From an uncultured Clostridia bacterium (GTDB taxonomy: Bacteria; Bacillota; Clostridia; TANB77; CAG-508), in the NCBI GenBank assembly GCA_944388755.1, contig CALXJY010000013.1:1-34963 (forward strand): a stretch of DNA of 34,963 bases. Direction: 5' to 3'. The stretch's first letter is position 1; every line of letters starts with the position of its first letter. The notes under the pieces are model-generated. The model was given only the letters and a program-made list of their open reading frames with translations, ran no database searches and was not told where the DNA came from. Position numbers and translations under genes: made by a program. Below are positions 1 through 8,803 of this stretch, one piece after another.

Positions 1-71
1 AAATAGAATACTTAAATCATGTTGCTTTTTTAATAAAATTACAAAATATACTAGAGTATTTTAATAATATG

Positions 72-80
72 TGATATAAT
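72..80 (+). promoter_or_regulatory. Extended -10 promoter of rnpB
   Basis: The sequence TGATATAAT is a perfect extended -10 element (TG, one base, TATAAT) about 7 bases before the predicted 5' end of the RNase P RNA. No good -35 box is seen 17 bases upstream, which is common for extended -10 promoters. Confidence 0.6.
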
Positions 81-86
81 ACAAAA

Positions 87-435
87 CAGAGTAAATTGAA
101 TAGTCGCTGGTAAATTCCGAAAGGAACTACGAGAGGAAAGTCCGGGCTCCATAGAGCAAAGATGCTAGATAACGTCTAGTGGGGGCGACCCTAAGGAAAG
201 TGCAACAGAAAATAACCGCCAAGAAATTGGTAAGGGTGAAAAGGTGAGGTAAGAGCTTACCACTATTATGGTGACATAATAGGCTAGTGTAAACCCCATC
301 TGGAGCAACACCTAAGAAAGAAGATTAAGCCTGCTCGGCAACTTCTTGAATTGCGTGGCTTGAGGTAATTAGTAATAATTATCCTAGATAAATGGCTATT
401 TTAAATGACAGAACCCGGCTTATAGATTTACTCTT
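87..435 (+). ncRNA. rnpB: RNase P RNA, bacterial class A
   Basis: This is the catalytic RNA that removes 5' leaders from pre-tRNAs. The universal conserved blocks appear in order: GAGGAAAGTCCGGGCTC near 132, AGTGCAACAGAAA near 199, GGTAAGGGTGAAA near 230, a GTAAACCCCATC block near 290, and the 3' block ACAGAACCCGGCTTATAGA near 409-427. The ends pair as P1: GAGTAAAT at 89-96 with ATTTACTC at 426-433. A T run (434-438) follows and probably terminates transcription. The architecture is the ancestral type A form rather than the Bacillus type B form, which fits Clostridia. It fills the gene-free first 470 bases. End positions are good to a few bases. Confidence 0.96.
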
Positions 436-471
436 TTTGTAATAATAAATCAAACATGAAAGGACAATAAA

Positions 472-1137
472 ATGAGAATAAGATATAAAAAATGGGCAAG
501 ACCTGAATTAGAAGCATCTAAATTTTATATAAACAATCCTGAAGAATATAAAGGCAGATGGAAAGATTTTTTTAAGAATAAAGAAAATCCAATCCATCTA
601 GAACTTGGGTGTGGAAAGGGACAATTTATGTCAAAGCTTGCTTCATCAAATTTAAATATAAATTATATAGCAATAGACTTAATAGATGCAATGCTTGGTT
701 TAGCCAAAAGAAATATAGAAAATACATATAAAGAAAAAAACTTAGAATTAGATAATATAGCAATAACTAGATTTGACATAGAAAGAATACCACTTATATT
801 AGATAAAAAAGATAATATAGAAAGAATTTATATAAATTTTTGTAATCCATGGCCAAAAGGTAAACACAGAAAAAAGAGATTAACACATACTAGACAATTA
901 GAAAAATATAAAACATTTATGAGTGAAGGTGCAGAAATTTATTTTAAAACAGATGATGATGATTTATTTAATTCTACATTAGTATATTTAGAAGAAAGTG
1001 ATTTTGAAGTTTTGAAAAAAACATATGATTTACACAGTGAACCAATTTTTGAAAATAACATAATAACAGAACATGAAGAGATGTTTAGCAAAGAGGGGAT
1101 AAAGATAAAGGCACTTGTTGCAAAATTAAAGGAATGA
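472..1137 (+). CDS. trmB: tRNA (guanine-N7-)-methyltransferase
   Basis: TrmB makes m7G at position 46 in the tRNA variable loop, using S-adenosylmethionine. The 221-residue length is typical of the family. The SAM-binding motif I ([10 protein letters not shown]) lies at about residues 43-52, and the family signature [13 protein letters not shown] at about 125-137 corresponds to the usual DPWPKxRHxKRR motif; here Asn replaces the first Asp. A conserved C-terminal [10 protein letters not shown] segment follows. An AAAGGA ribosome binding site (459-464) lies 7 bases before the ATG. The next gene starts 4 bases after the TGA stop, so the two are probably cotranscribed. It is co-oriented with rnpB, a neighbouring RNA-processing gene. 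Confidence 0.95.
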   Translation: MRIRYKKWARPELEASKFYINNPEEYKGRWKDFFKNKENPIHLELGCGKGQFMSKLASSNLNINYIAIDLIDAMLGLAKRNIENTYKEKNLELDNIAITRFDIERIPLILDKKDNIERIYINFCNPWPKGKHRKKRLTHTRQLEKYKTFMSEGAEIYFKTDDDDLFNSTLVYLEESDFEVLKKTYDLHSEPIFENNIITEHEEMFSKEGIKIKALVAKLKE

Positions 1138-1141
1138 TAAT

Positions 1142-1666
1142 ATGGAAATAGATATAGAAGAATTTAAACAATATAATGATAATAAAGAATATGTATTAGA
1201 AAAAGTAAAAGTTCAAGGTAAATTATTAGAATATGCTTCTCAAAATTTGCAAGATGATGAAGAAGTTGTAAAAATGGCAGTTACACAAGATGGTGAAGCA
1301 TTAGAATTTGCAAGTGAGAGATTAAAAGATAATAAGGAAATTATAATGACTGCTATTAAAACTGCTCCATGGGTAGCCTTTTATGCTTCAGAAAAATTAA
1401 AAGATGATAAAGAACTTATATTAGAGAGTGTAAAAGATTGTGGGCAAACTTTATACTATGCTTCACAAAGACTAAGAGATGATGAGGAAGTTGTAAAAAC
1501 TGCGGTAAAAAATAAAGGTATAATTATAAAATATGCCAGTTATAGATTACGTAATAACAAAGAAATTGCTAAAATTGCAATTGAACAAGATAAAAGAGCA
1601 TATCATTTTTTAACTCAAGAATTAAAAAATGATGAAGAAATAAAAGATTTTGTGGCAAATGCTTAA
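1142..1666 (+). CDS. DUF4116 repeat protein
   Basis: This 174-residue soluble protein is built from about six copies of a roughly 25-residue helical repeat. Each copy has the pattern ASxxLxDDxExVxxAVxxxGxxLxY, typical of the DUF4116 repeat family. These repeats are known from leucine-rich-like surface and effector proteins and from uncharacterised gut bacterial proteins; no biochemical role is established. No signal peptide or membrane segment is seen. The AAAGGA ribosome binding site (1128-1133) lies inside the end of trmB, so translation is probably coupled to trmB. A protein-protein interaction role is only inference. Confidence 0.8.
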   Translation: MEIDIEEFKQYNDNKEYVLEKVKVQGKLLEYASQNLQDDEEVVKMAVTQDGEALEFASERLKDNKEIIMTAIKTAPWVAFYASEKLKDDKELILESVKDCGQTLYYASQRLRDDEEVVKTAVKNKGIIIKYASYRLRNNKEIAKIAIEQDKRAYHFLTQELKNDEEIKDFVANA

Positions 1667-1770
1667 ATTTATATTATATAATATTTTAGCTTTAAATGGC
1701 TATCAAATTCGTTACAACTGTGAATTGTAAGATATAATATGAATTTAAAAAAGTTTTTTTTAGATTTAGG

Positions 1771-1800
1771 TTGCGAATTTGGTCTGTGATGTGATATAAT
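1771..1800 (+). promoter_or_regulatory. Promoter of the pta-ackA1-ackA2 operon
   Basis: A -35 box TTGCGA (1771-1776) and a perfect -10 box TATAAT (1795-1800) are separated by 18 bases, and a TG at 1792-1793 makes an extended -10. The expected start of transcription is near 1807, just ahead of a strong AAAGGAGG ribosome binding site (1806-1813). This leaves almost no leader and therefore no room for a riboswitch. Confidence 0.7.
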
Positions 1801-1819
1801 CTCACAAAGGAGGCAAGAA

Positions 1820-2828
1820 ATGTCATTTATAGAAACAATTAAACAAAGAGCAAAGCAAAATATAAAAACAATAGTATTACCTGAGGCAGAAGATATAAGA
1901 ACTTTAAAAGCCACAGAGATAGTTCTAAGAGAAAAATATGCAAAAATTATATTAATTCGGAAATGAGGAACAAATCTTATACAAAGCAAAAACAGAAGGT
2001 ATCAATATTAATGGTGCTAAAATAATAGATCCTAAAAGTGAAAATTCTAAATCAAAAGAATATGCAGATTTATTATTTGAATTAAGAAAACACAAAGGAA
2101 TGACTATAGAAAAGGCACAAGAACTGGTAAATGATCCTGTATATTATGGAATGTTAATGCTAAAAGATTCTAAATCAAATGTAGATGGTTTAGTATCAGG
2201 AGCAATACATTCAACATCAGATACATTAAGGCCAGCTCTTCAAATATTAAAAACAGCACCTGATACAAAACTTGTTTCTGCTTTTTTTCTTATGGTTGTA
2301 CCTAATTGTGAATATGGGGAAAATGGTATATTTATTTTTGCAGATAGTGGTTTAAATCCAAACCCTAATGCAGAAGAGTTATCAGAGATTGCAATTTCTT
2401 CTAGTAAAAGTTTTAAGCAATTAGTAGGAAAAGATGCAAAAGTTGCAATGCTTTCATATTCTACATATGGTAGTGCGAAATCTGAGTCAACAGAAAAGAT
2501 GATTGAAGCAACAAAAATATTAAAACAAAAAGAGCCTAATTTAATATGTGATGGCGAATTACAATTAGATGCTGCAATTGTTCCTGAAATAGCACAATCT
2601 AAAGCAAAAGGAAGTGTTTTAAAAGGTGAAGCAAATGTTTTAATATTTCCTGATTTAAATTCAGGTAATATTGGATATAAGCTAGTACAAAGATTAGCAA
2701 AAGCAGAAGCATATGGACCTTTGTGTCAAGGTATTGCAAGACCTGTAAATGATTTGTCTAGAGGATGTTCAAGTGAAGATATAGCAGGAGTTATAGCTAT
2801 TACTGCAGTTCAAGCACAAACAATGTAA
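1820..2828 (+). CDS. pta: Phosphate acetyltransferase, read through a +1 shift at CGG
   Basis: Pta converts acetyl-CoA and phosphate to acetyl phosphate, the first step of ATP-yielding acetate formation. Translation starts at ATG 1820 after AAAGGAGG. Codon 47 is CGG (1958-1960) and the zero frame ends two codons later at TGA (1964-1966). If the C at 1958 is skipped, the frame continues without a stop to TAA at 2828 and gives 335 residues, the normal length of clostridial and bacillary Pta. The junction then reads LIGNEEQI, matching the conserved VIGNENEI-type segment of the family, so the residue made from the GGA is a conserved Gly. Later family motifs are intact (GLVSGAIHSTSDTLRPA, MLSYSTYGSAKS, FPDLNSGNIGYK, PVNDLSRGCS). 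I treat this as a functional gene, not a pseudogene, because the same signature recurs in four other genes here. The ackA genes follow. Confidence 0.9.
1958..1961 (+). other. CGG +1 frameshift site in pta
   Basis: In-frame CGG followed by A. Context is ATT C GGA AAT. Skipping the C restores the Pta frame and places Gly at a family-conserved glycine. The zero frame meets TGA two codons later. Confidence 0.85.
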
Positions 2829-2861
2829 TTATAATTTAAAAATAAAGAATGGAGGAAAATT

Positions 2862-4059
2862 ATGAAAGTTTTAGTTCTCAATTCAGGAAGTTCATCATTA
2901 AAATATCAAGTAATTGATATGGAAACAGAAGAAATGCTTGCAAAAGGATATTTTGAAAGGATTGGTCAACCAAACTCATTTTTAACACATAAAGTTTTTG
3001 GAGAAAAACATAAATTTGAACATCAGGCACAAAACCATGAACAAGCAATTGAATTTGTGATAAGTAGATTAGTCAATCCACATTATGGGGTATTAAAGGA
3101 TTTGTCAGATTTACAAGCAATAGGACACAGAGTAGTACATGGAGGAGAAAAGTTTTCTAGCCCAGTATTAATTACAGAAGAGGTAATAAATGAAATTGAA
3201 AAATGTAATAGTTTGGCACCACTACATAATCCTGCAGCAATTTTAGGTATCAGAGCATGTCAAAGTATTGTGCCAAATATGCCAATGGTTGCTGTATTTG
3301 ATACTGCATTTCATCAGACAATTTCAAAAGAGAAATATATTTATCCAATACCATATGAATATTATAAAAAATACGGTATAAGAAAATATGGATTTCATGG
3401 AACATCACATCAATATTGTTCACTAAGAGTAGCAGAATTAATGAAAAAAGATGTAAAAGATTTAAAAATAGTGAATTGTCATTTGGGTCAAGGATGTAGT
3501 GTTTGTGCTATTCAAGATGGTAAATCTGTAGAAACGAGTATGGGATTAACACCGCTTCGGAGGAATACCTATGGGAACAAGAAGCGGAGATTTAGATCCA
3601 TCTGTTGTTACTTATATTATGAGAAAAGAAAATTTAACACCTGATGAAATGGAATATGTTTTGAACAAACAATCAGGAGCTTATGGAATATCAGGAGTTT
3701 CAGTAGATTTTAGAGATATTGAAGCAGATGCAAATGCTGGTGGAAAACATGCAAAATTGGCATTAGATAATTACCACTACTTAGTAGCATGTTATGTAGC
3801 TAGATGTATAGTCTCAATGGGAGGAATTGATGTTCTTACATTTACGGCAGGAGTTGGAGAAAAAGGGCAAGACTCAAGACAAGCAATATGTGACCACTTA
3901 GCATGTTTTGGAATAAAACTAGATAAAGATTATAATCAAAAAATTAAAGGAGATGAGGCAGAAATATCTAGCAAAGATTCAAAAGTAAGAGTATTTGTTA
4001 TACCAACAAATGAAGAATTAATGATAGCTAGAGAAACTGCTAAGATTGTAAAATCATAG
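2862..4059 (+). CDS. ackA: Acetate kinase copy 1, read through a +1 shift at CGG
   Basis: Acetate kinase transfers phosphate from acetyl phosphate to ADP, completing the Pta-Ack pathway. The start has GGAGG 8 bases upstream and the N-terminal phosphate motif [14 protein letters not shown]. Codon 233 is CGG (3558-3560); in the zero frame the protein would run 28 more unrelated codons to TGA at 3644. Skipping the C gives a continuous 398-residue protein with the conserved segment [17 protein letters not shown], which contains the active-site TRSGD loop. The second half is intact, including FTAGVGEKG and the C-terminal [12 protein letters not shown]. Other conserved elements are [16 protein letters not shown] and YGFHGTSH. 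It sits 33 bases after pta and 59 bases before a second, equally long copy with the same defect at the same place. Confidence 0.92.
3558..3561 (+). other. CGG +1 frameshift site in ackA copy 1
   Basis: In-frame CGG followed by A. Context is CTT C GGA GGA ATA CC. Skipping the C restores the acetate kinase frame just before the conserved MGTRSGD active-site segment. The site overlaps a Shine-Dalgarno-like GGAGGA. Confidence 0.87.
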
Positions 4060-4118
4060 ATACAAGAGTAGATATAAAATGATTATATAATATAGAAAAA
4101 TTAGGAGGAAGATATCAA

Positions 4119-5316
4119 ATGAAAATACTTGTATTAAACTGTGGTAGTTCATCACTAAAATATCAATTAATAAATATGGAAACAGAAGAAGTAATGGCAT
4201 CAGGAAAATATGAGAGGATTGGAGAAAAAGAGGCTTTTATAACACACAAAGTAGAAAAATTAGGAAAAAAAGTTAAGATTGAAAATCCAGCATATAATCA
4301 TACAGAAGCAATAGAATTTACATTAGAACAACTTATAAATCCTGAATATAAAGTAATTGATTCTTTAGATGAGATATCTGCAATAGGACATAGATTAGTA
4401 CATGGAGGAGAAAAAATAGCTGAATCTGTTGTTATAGATGATAAAGTTGTAGAAGTATTAAAAGAATATACAGATTTGGCTCCATTACATAATCCAGCAT
4501 GTATATTAGGAATAGAAGCTTGCAAAAAAGTAATGCCAAATAAACCAATGGTAGGTGTATTTGATACTGCATTTCATCAAACTATATCAAAAGAAAAATA
4601 TTTGTATCCGATACCATATAAATATTACAAAAATTATTCAGTAAGAAAATATGGATTCCATGGAACATCACATATGTATGTATCACAAAGATTAGCAGAA
4701 ATCGAGAACAAAGATATTAAAGATATAAAGGTTATAACATGTCATTTGGGACAAGGATCAAGTATATGTGCCATAAATGGTGGTAAATCTGTAGATACAA
4801 GTATGGGATTAACACCTCTACGGAGGAATACCAATGGTTACAAGAAGTGGAGATTTAGACCCTTCTGTTGTTACATTTTTAATGAAAAAAGAAAATTTGA
4901 AAATAGATGAAATAGAAAATATACTTAATAAAAATTCAGGATTAACAGCATTATCAGAAATGCCACCTGATTTTAGAGAAATAGAAGAAGCATCAAATAA
5001 TGGAAATGAAATGGCAAAAATTGCTGTAGATGAATTTAATTATGCAATAGCTGGATATATTGCAAAATATTCCGTAGCACTAAATGGAACTGATTATATA
5101 GTTTTCACTGGTGGAATTGGTGAAAACCAAATAAACATACGTAAGGGTATATGTAAATTACTAGAATTTATGGGAGTAGAACTTGACTTAGAAGCAAATA
5201 ATGTAAGGTCAGAAGAAAAACTTATTTCGACTAAAAATTCAAAAATAAAAGTATATATAATACCAACAAACGAAGAACTAATGATAGCAAAAGAAACAGA
5301 AAGATTAATAAAATAA
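4119..5316 (+). CDS. ackA: Acetate kinase copy 2, read through a +1 shift at CGG
   Basis: This is a second complete acetate kinase, a tandem paralogue of the preceding gene with the same 398-residue length and clear but diverged sequence. Conserved elements are [14 protein letters not shown] (Cys instead of Ser at one position), [33 protein letters not shown] and [12 protein letters not shown]. Codon 235 is CGG (4821-4823); the zero frame ends at TGA 4908-4910. Skipping the C gives [17 protein letters not shown] and an intact second half. The Gly of MGTRSGD is Val here, a small departure from most family members. The ribosome binding site is AGGAGG. The two copies may differ in substrate preference (acetate, propionate or butyrate), but nothing in the sequence decides this. 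Confidence 0.9.
4821..4824 (+). other. CGG +1 frameshift site in ackA copy 2
   Basis: In-frame CGG followed by A. Context is CTA C GGA GGA ATA CC, at the position homologous to the site in copy 1. The twelve bases CGGAGGAATACC are identical in both copies. Confidence 0.87.
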
Positions 5317-5345
5317 TATGTTTATGAATTATTAAGACTTGTCTC

Positions 5346-5383
5346 AAATGGGAAAAAGCGGACTAAACAGAATCGTCCCATTT
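5346..5383 (+). promoter_or_regulatory. Hairpin in the guaB leader
   Basis: Perfect 8-base inverted repeat AAATGGGA (5346-5353) and TCCCATTT (5376-5383) with a 22-base loop, about 25 bases before the guaB start. A short palindrome AGACTTGTCT (5334-5343) precedes it. There is no T run, so it is not a simple terminator. It does not match a riboswitch class that I recognise; a leader control element is possible but unproven. Confidence 0.4.
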
Positions 5384-5407
5384 AGATTAAAAATAGGAGG
5401 AATAAAA

Positions 5408-6913
5408 ATGGCAAAAATATTAGAAGATATATCAAGAACATTAAATGAATATTTATTATTACCAAATTTAACAGATGAAAGATGTATACCAAGTAAAGTA
5501 TCATTAAGAACACCACTTGTAAAATTTAAAAAAGGAGAAGAACCAAAATATTATGCAAATGTACCAATGGTTTCTGCTATAATGCAGTCAGTATCAGGAG
5601 AGGAAATGGCAATAGCTTTAGCTAGAGAAGGAGGAGTTTCTTTTATATATGGCTCACAACCAATAGAATCTCAAGCAAAAATGGTACGTCATGTAAAAAA
5701 ACATAAAGCAGGGTTTGTGATTAGTGACTCAAATGTTAAGTCAGGTACTCCTTTAAAAGATGTACTAAAATTAGTTGAAGAAACAGGACATTCTACAGTT
5801 ATAATTACAGATGATGGAACATCAAATGGGCTATTTTTAGGAATAGTAACAGACAAAGATTATAGAATTAGTAGAGATAATATGGATGCACCAATAGATA
5901 ATTATATGACTCCAAAAGAGAAAGTTGTGTGGGCATATGAAGGTGTTACATTAGCTGAAGCAAATGATATAATTTGGGAAAACAAAAAGGCATGTTTACC
6001 TATTTTGACTAAAGAAGGAAGATTAAAATATTTGGTATTTAGAAGAGATTATGAAGAGAGAAAAAATAACCCAAATTCATTATTAGATGATAATAAAAGA
6101 TATATTGTTGGAGCAGGAATAAATACAAGAGATTATGAAGAGAGAGTACCAGCACTTGTAGAAGCTGGTGTAGACTTAATATGTATGGATTCATCAGATG
6201 GATATTCTGTATGGCAAAAAAAGACAATTGATTTTGTTAGAGAAAAATATGGTGATACAGTAAAAATAGGTGCAGGAAATGTTGTAGATAAAGAAGGATT
6301 TAGATATTTAGCAGAAGCAGGTGCAGATTTTATAAAAATTGGTGTTGGTGGAGGTTCTATATGTATAACCCGTGAAACCAAAGGAATAGGACGTGGAAAT
6401 GCCTCAGCATTAATAGATGTTGCGAAAGCACGTGATGAATATTTTGAAGAAACAGGAGTATATATTCCTTTATGTTTAGATGGTGGAATTGTGCATGATC
6501 ACCACATTACAATAGCATTGGCATTAGGAGCAGATTTTGTAATGTTAGGAAGATATTTTGCTAGATTTGATGAGAGCCCAACAAGAGTTATAAAAAGAGG
6601 AAATGGATATGTTAAAGAATATTGGGGAGAAGGTTCAAATAGAGCAAGAAACTGGCAAAGATATGATATGGGAGGAGACAAAAAACTTTCTTTTGAAGAA
6701 GGAGTTGACTCATATATACCATATGCAGGAAAATTGAAAGATAATTTAGAAATTACATGTAGTAAAATAAAATCTACAATGTGTAATTGTGGAAGTGTAA
6801 CAATCGAAGAATTACACAAAAAAGCAAGACTTACTCTTGTTTCAGAAGTTAGTATTTCTGAAGGAAGTGCACATGATGTCATTTTAAAAGAAATAGATAA
6901 TCAATATAAATAA
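5408..6913 (+). CDS. guaB: IMP dehydrogenase, Tritrichomonas-like type
   Basis: IMP dehydrogenase oxidises IMP to XMP with NAD, the committed step of GMP synthesis. The start is ATG 5408, chosen because AGGAGG (5395-5400) lies 7 bases upstream; the open frame extends back to 5339 but has no ribosome binding site there. The 501-residue protein has a catalytic barrel interrupted by a CBS-pair region (about residues 95-225). The Cys loop reads [16 protein letters not shown] with Cys319, and the mobile flap ARNWQRYD carries Arg418-Tyr419. These numbers and the local sequence match the well-studied Tritrichomonas foetus enzyme, not the usual GPGSICTTR bacterial type. The parasite enzyme is generally thought to be of bacterial origin, so this gene belongs to the likely donor-side group. 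Confidence 0.95.
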   Translation: MAKILEDISRTLNEYLLLPNLTDERCIPSKVSLRTPLVKFKKGEEPKYYANVPMVSAIMQSVSGEEMAIALAREGGVSFIYGSQPIESQAKMVRHVKKHKAGFVISDSNVKSGTPLKDVLKLVEETGHSTVIITDDGTSNGLFLGIVTDKDYRISRDNMDAPIDNYMTPKEKVVWAYEGVTLAEANDIIWENKKACLPILTKEGRLKYLVFRRDYEERKNNPNSLLDDNKRYIVGAGINTRDYEERVPALVEAGVDLICMDSSDGYSVWQKKTIDFVREKYGDTVKIGAGNVVDKEGFRYLAEAGADFIKIGVGGGSICITRETKGIGRGNASALIDVAKARDEYFEETGVYIPLCLDGGIVHDHHITIALALGADFVMLGRYFARFDESPTRVIKRGNGYVKEYWGEGSNRARNWQRYDMGGDKKLSFEEGVDSYIPYAGKLKDNLEITCSKIKSTMCNCGSVTIEELHKKARLTLVSEVSISEGSAHDVILKEIDNQYK

Positions 6914-6933
6914 TCTTAAGGAAGGTTAATAAA

Positions 6934-7914
6934 TTGGAAAAAGTAGATGTTTTAGTTGCAACATATAAAACAAATATTAAATATTTAGTAAAACAAATAG
7001 ATAGTATTTTAAATCAAACATATACTAATATAAATGTTATAATTAGTGATGATAATTCACAAGATGAAGAATTAAAGCAAATACTAGAACAATATGAGGC
7101 ACAAGATAAAAGAGTTACTGTATATTTTCAAGAAGAAAATCTAGGATATATACAAAATTTTAATTTTCTTCTTGAAAAATCAACATCTGCTTATATATGT
7201 TTTAGTGATCATGATGATATTTGGTATCCACAAAAAATAGAGAAAAGTTTGGAAAAATTAAAAAAAGAAAATGTGGATTTAGTATATGTAAATGCAAGAC
7301 AAATAGATGAAAATGATAATGTGATTAAAGAAGATTATTTTAGATATAAAAATATGCCATTAATAAATAAAAAAAGCAAACTAGCAATCTCAAGATATAT
7401 AGGTATTGGCTGTTCACAACTTTTTACAAAAGATGTAAAAGAAAAAGCAATACCATTTAAAAAAAGTGTAATGGCACAAGATTGGCTAGTTAGTTTTATA
7501 GCAAATGAAAATAAGGGAATAACATATATAAAAGAACCATTATTTGACTATAGATTACATCAAACAAATATATTTGGTGGAAGAAGTTTAAAACAAAATA
7601 TAAATCGTTGGAAACAAGAAAATGGTACATCACATGAAAGTTACTTAAAATATAGAAAACAAAATGTTATAGATAAAGCTTATTTAAGTGGTGCAAAAAT
7701 GTGCCTAGATTATTGTGAAAATAGTGAAGATAAGGACTTTATAAATAAATTAATTACATATTATAATAGTATAGAAAAAAGTAAATTTATTAATTTTCAC
7801 ATTTTTAAGTATTTTAAATTCTTGGGAGGAAAAAATTTAGGAAAAAAGATGCTTAAAGAATTTATTATATTTCATTTCCCAATTTTAGGACAACTAATAT
7901 GGAAATTTAATTGA
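6934..7914 (+). CDS. GT2 family glycosyltransferase
   Basis: Cytoplasmic GT-A-fold glycosyltransferase of about 326 residues, similar in layout to rhamnosyltransferases of cell-surface polysaccharide loci. The N-terminal nucleotide-sugar part has DVLVATYKTN, then ISDDNSQDEE, then FSDHDDIWYPQKI at about residues 90-102. The last is the DxD-type metal site, with His where Gln is usual. A TTG start is used, supported by AAGGAAGG (6918-6925) 8 bases upstream. It starts 20 bases after guaB and opens the polysaccharide locus. It is a paralogue of the gene at 8804. The acceptor and sugar cannot be deduced; rhamnose is plausible from the rfb genes in the locus. Confidence 0.85.
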   Translation: MEKVDVLVATYKTNIKYLVKQIDSILNQTYTNINVIISDDNSQDEELKQILEQYEAQDKRVTVYFQEENLGYIQNFNFLLEKSTSAYICFSDHDDIWYPQKIEKSLEKLKKENVDLVYVNARQIDENDNVIKEDYFRYKNMPLINKKSKLAISRYIGIGCSQLFTKDVKEKAIPFKKSVMAQDWLVSFIANENKGITYIKEPLFDYRLHQTNIFGGRSLKQNINRWKQENGTSHESYLKYRKQNVIDKAYLSGAKMCLDYCENSEDKDFINKLITYYNSIEKSKFINFHIFKYFKFLGGKNLGKKMLKEFIIFHFPILGQLIWKFN

Positions 7915-7946
7915 TAAACATAAATAAGAGGAGTTGACAAAAAATA

Positions 7947-8747
7947 ATGGAATTTCTTAAAACAATTATAAAACATAGAAAAATAGCATGGCAACTTGGA
8001 AAAAATGACTTTAAGAATCGTTTCGCAAATACGAGTTTAGGAACAATATGGGGCTTTTTATCACCATTTATATTTATGATTATGTATGTAATTGTATTTC
8101 AATATATATTTGTAACGCCAGGTCCTGAAGGTGCACCTTATGTAGTGTGGTTTATGCCAGGTATGGCTATGTGGATGTGTATTAATGATGGGATAATAGG
8201 AGCAAGTAGTTCTATTAGAGCTTATAGCTATTTGGTAAAAAAGGTGGTATTTCCAGTTGATATTATACCAATAATTTCACTTATATCAAATGCATTTGTT
8301 GCATTATTCTTATTCGTAATAGCTACAGTTACATGTATTGCATTTCATTTTATTCCAAATGTATTACAGGTGATATATATAATTTTTTCAGCATATGCTT
8401 TTATAATAGCATTTACAAGATTTACCTCAGCTGTTGCAACACTTGTGCCTGATTTTACAAATTTATTAGGAATTATAATGCAATTATGTTTCTGGTTTAC
8501 ACCTGTTGTATGGAATTTGTCTCAAATTGCATCACACCAAACTATTACAAGAATAATAAAGGCAATGCCATTTACTTATTTAGTAACTGGATTAAGAGAT
8601 GCATTTATGAATAGTAGTTTGGGAAACATTGTAACACAAAGTAATTTTATATATACAATAATTTTTTGGATTATTACAATTATAATGTTTTTATGGGGAA
8701 ATTATATATTTAAAAGGAGCAAAAAAGATTTTGCTGATGTATTATAG
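7947..8747 (+). CDS. Polysaccharide ABC exporter permease, Wzm/TagG-like
   Basis: Membrane subunit of an ABC-2 type exporter that moves finished lipid-linked polysaccharide or teichoic acid chains out of the cytoplasm. The 266-residue protein has about six membrane segments. It carries the family's amphipathic N-terminal stretch (residues about 8-30, with LGKNDFKNRFANTSLGTIWG) and the conserved FWFTPVVWNLSQI loop. Its ATPase partner is encoded at 10739-12097 and is separated by one glycosyltransferase and a convergent J-domain gene, an unusual gap for a pair that is normally adjacent. GAGGAG (7928-7933) is rather far (13 bases) from the ATG. Confidence 0.9.
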   Translation: MEFLKTIIKHRKIAWQLGKNDFKNRFANTSLGTIWGFLSPFIFMIMYVIVFQYIFVTPGPEGAPYVVWFMPGMAMWMCINDGIIGASSSIRAYSYLVKKVVFPVDIIPIISLISNAFVALFLFVIATVTCIAFHFIPNVLQVIYIIFSAYAFIIAFTRFTSAVATLVPDFTNLLGIIMQLCFWFTPVVWNLSQIASHQTITRIIKAMPFTYLVTGLRDAFMNSSLGNIVTQSNFIYTIIFWIITIIMFLWGNYIFKRSKKDFADVL

Positions 8748-8803
8748 TAAAATTTTAAAATTTAATCTAATATAATTATTATATAGTAAGGAAAGGAAAA
8801 AAT

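Noticed and set aside
1669..1989. Minus-strand open frame of 106 codons over the pta start
   Set aside because: It overlaps a strong promoter, ribosome binding site and the conserved N terminus of pta, and its translation resembles no family. It is a shadow frame.
1820..5316. pta and the ackA genes as ordinary pseudogenes or as split two-subunit genes
   Set aside because: Each has a single defect of identical type at an in-frame CGG and an intact second half. The downstream frames lack their own ribosome binding sites and begin in the middle of conserved domains.
5339..5407. N-terminal extension of IMP dehydrogenase from ATG 5339
   Set aside because: There is no ribosome binding site there, whereas AGGAGG is well placed for ATG 5408. 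The active-site numbering from 5408 also matches the reference enzyme.
6133..6882. Minus-strand open frames inside guaB
   Set aside because: They lie opposite a highly conserved enzyme, have no ribosome binding sites, and show low-complexity translations.
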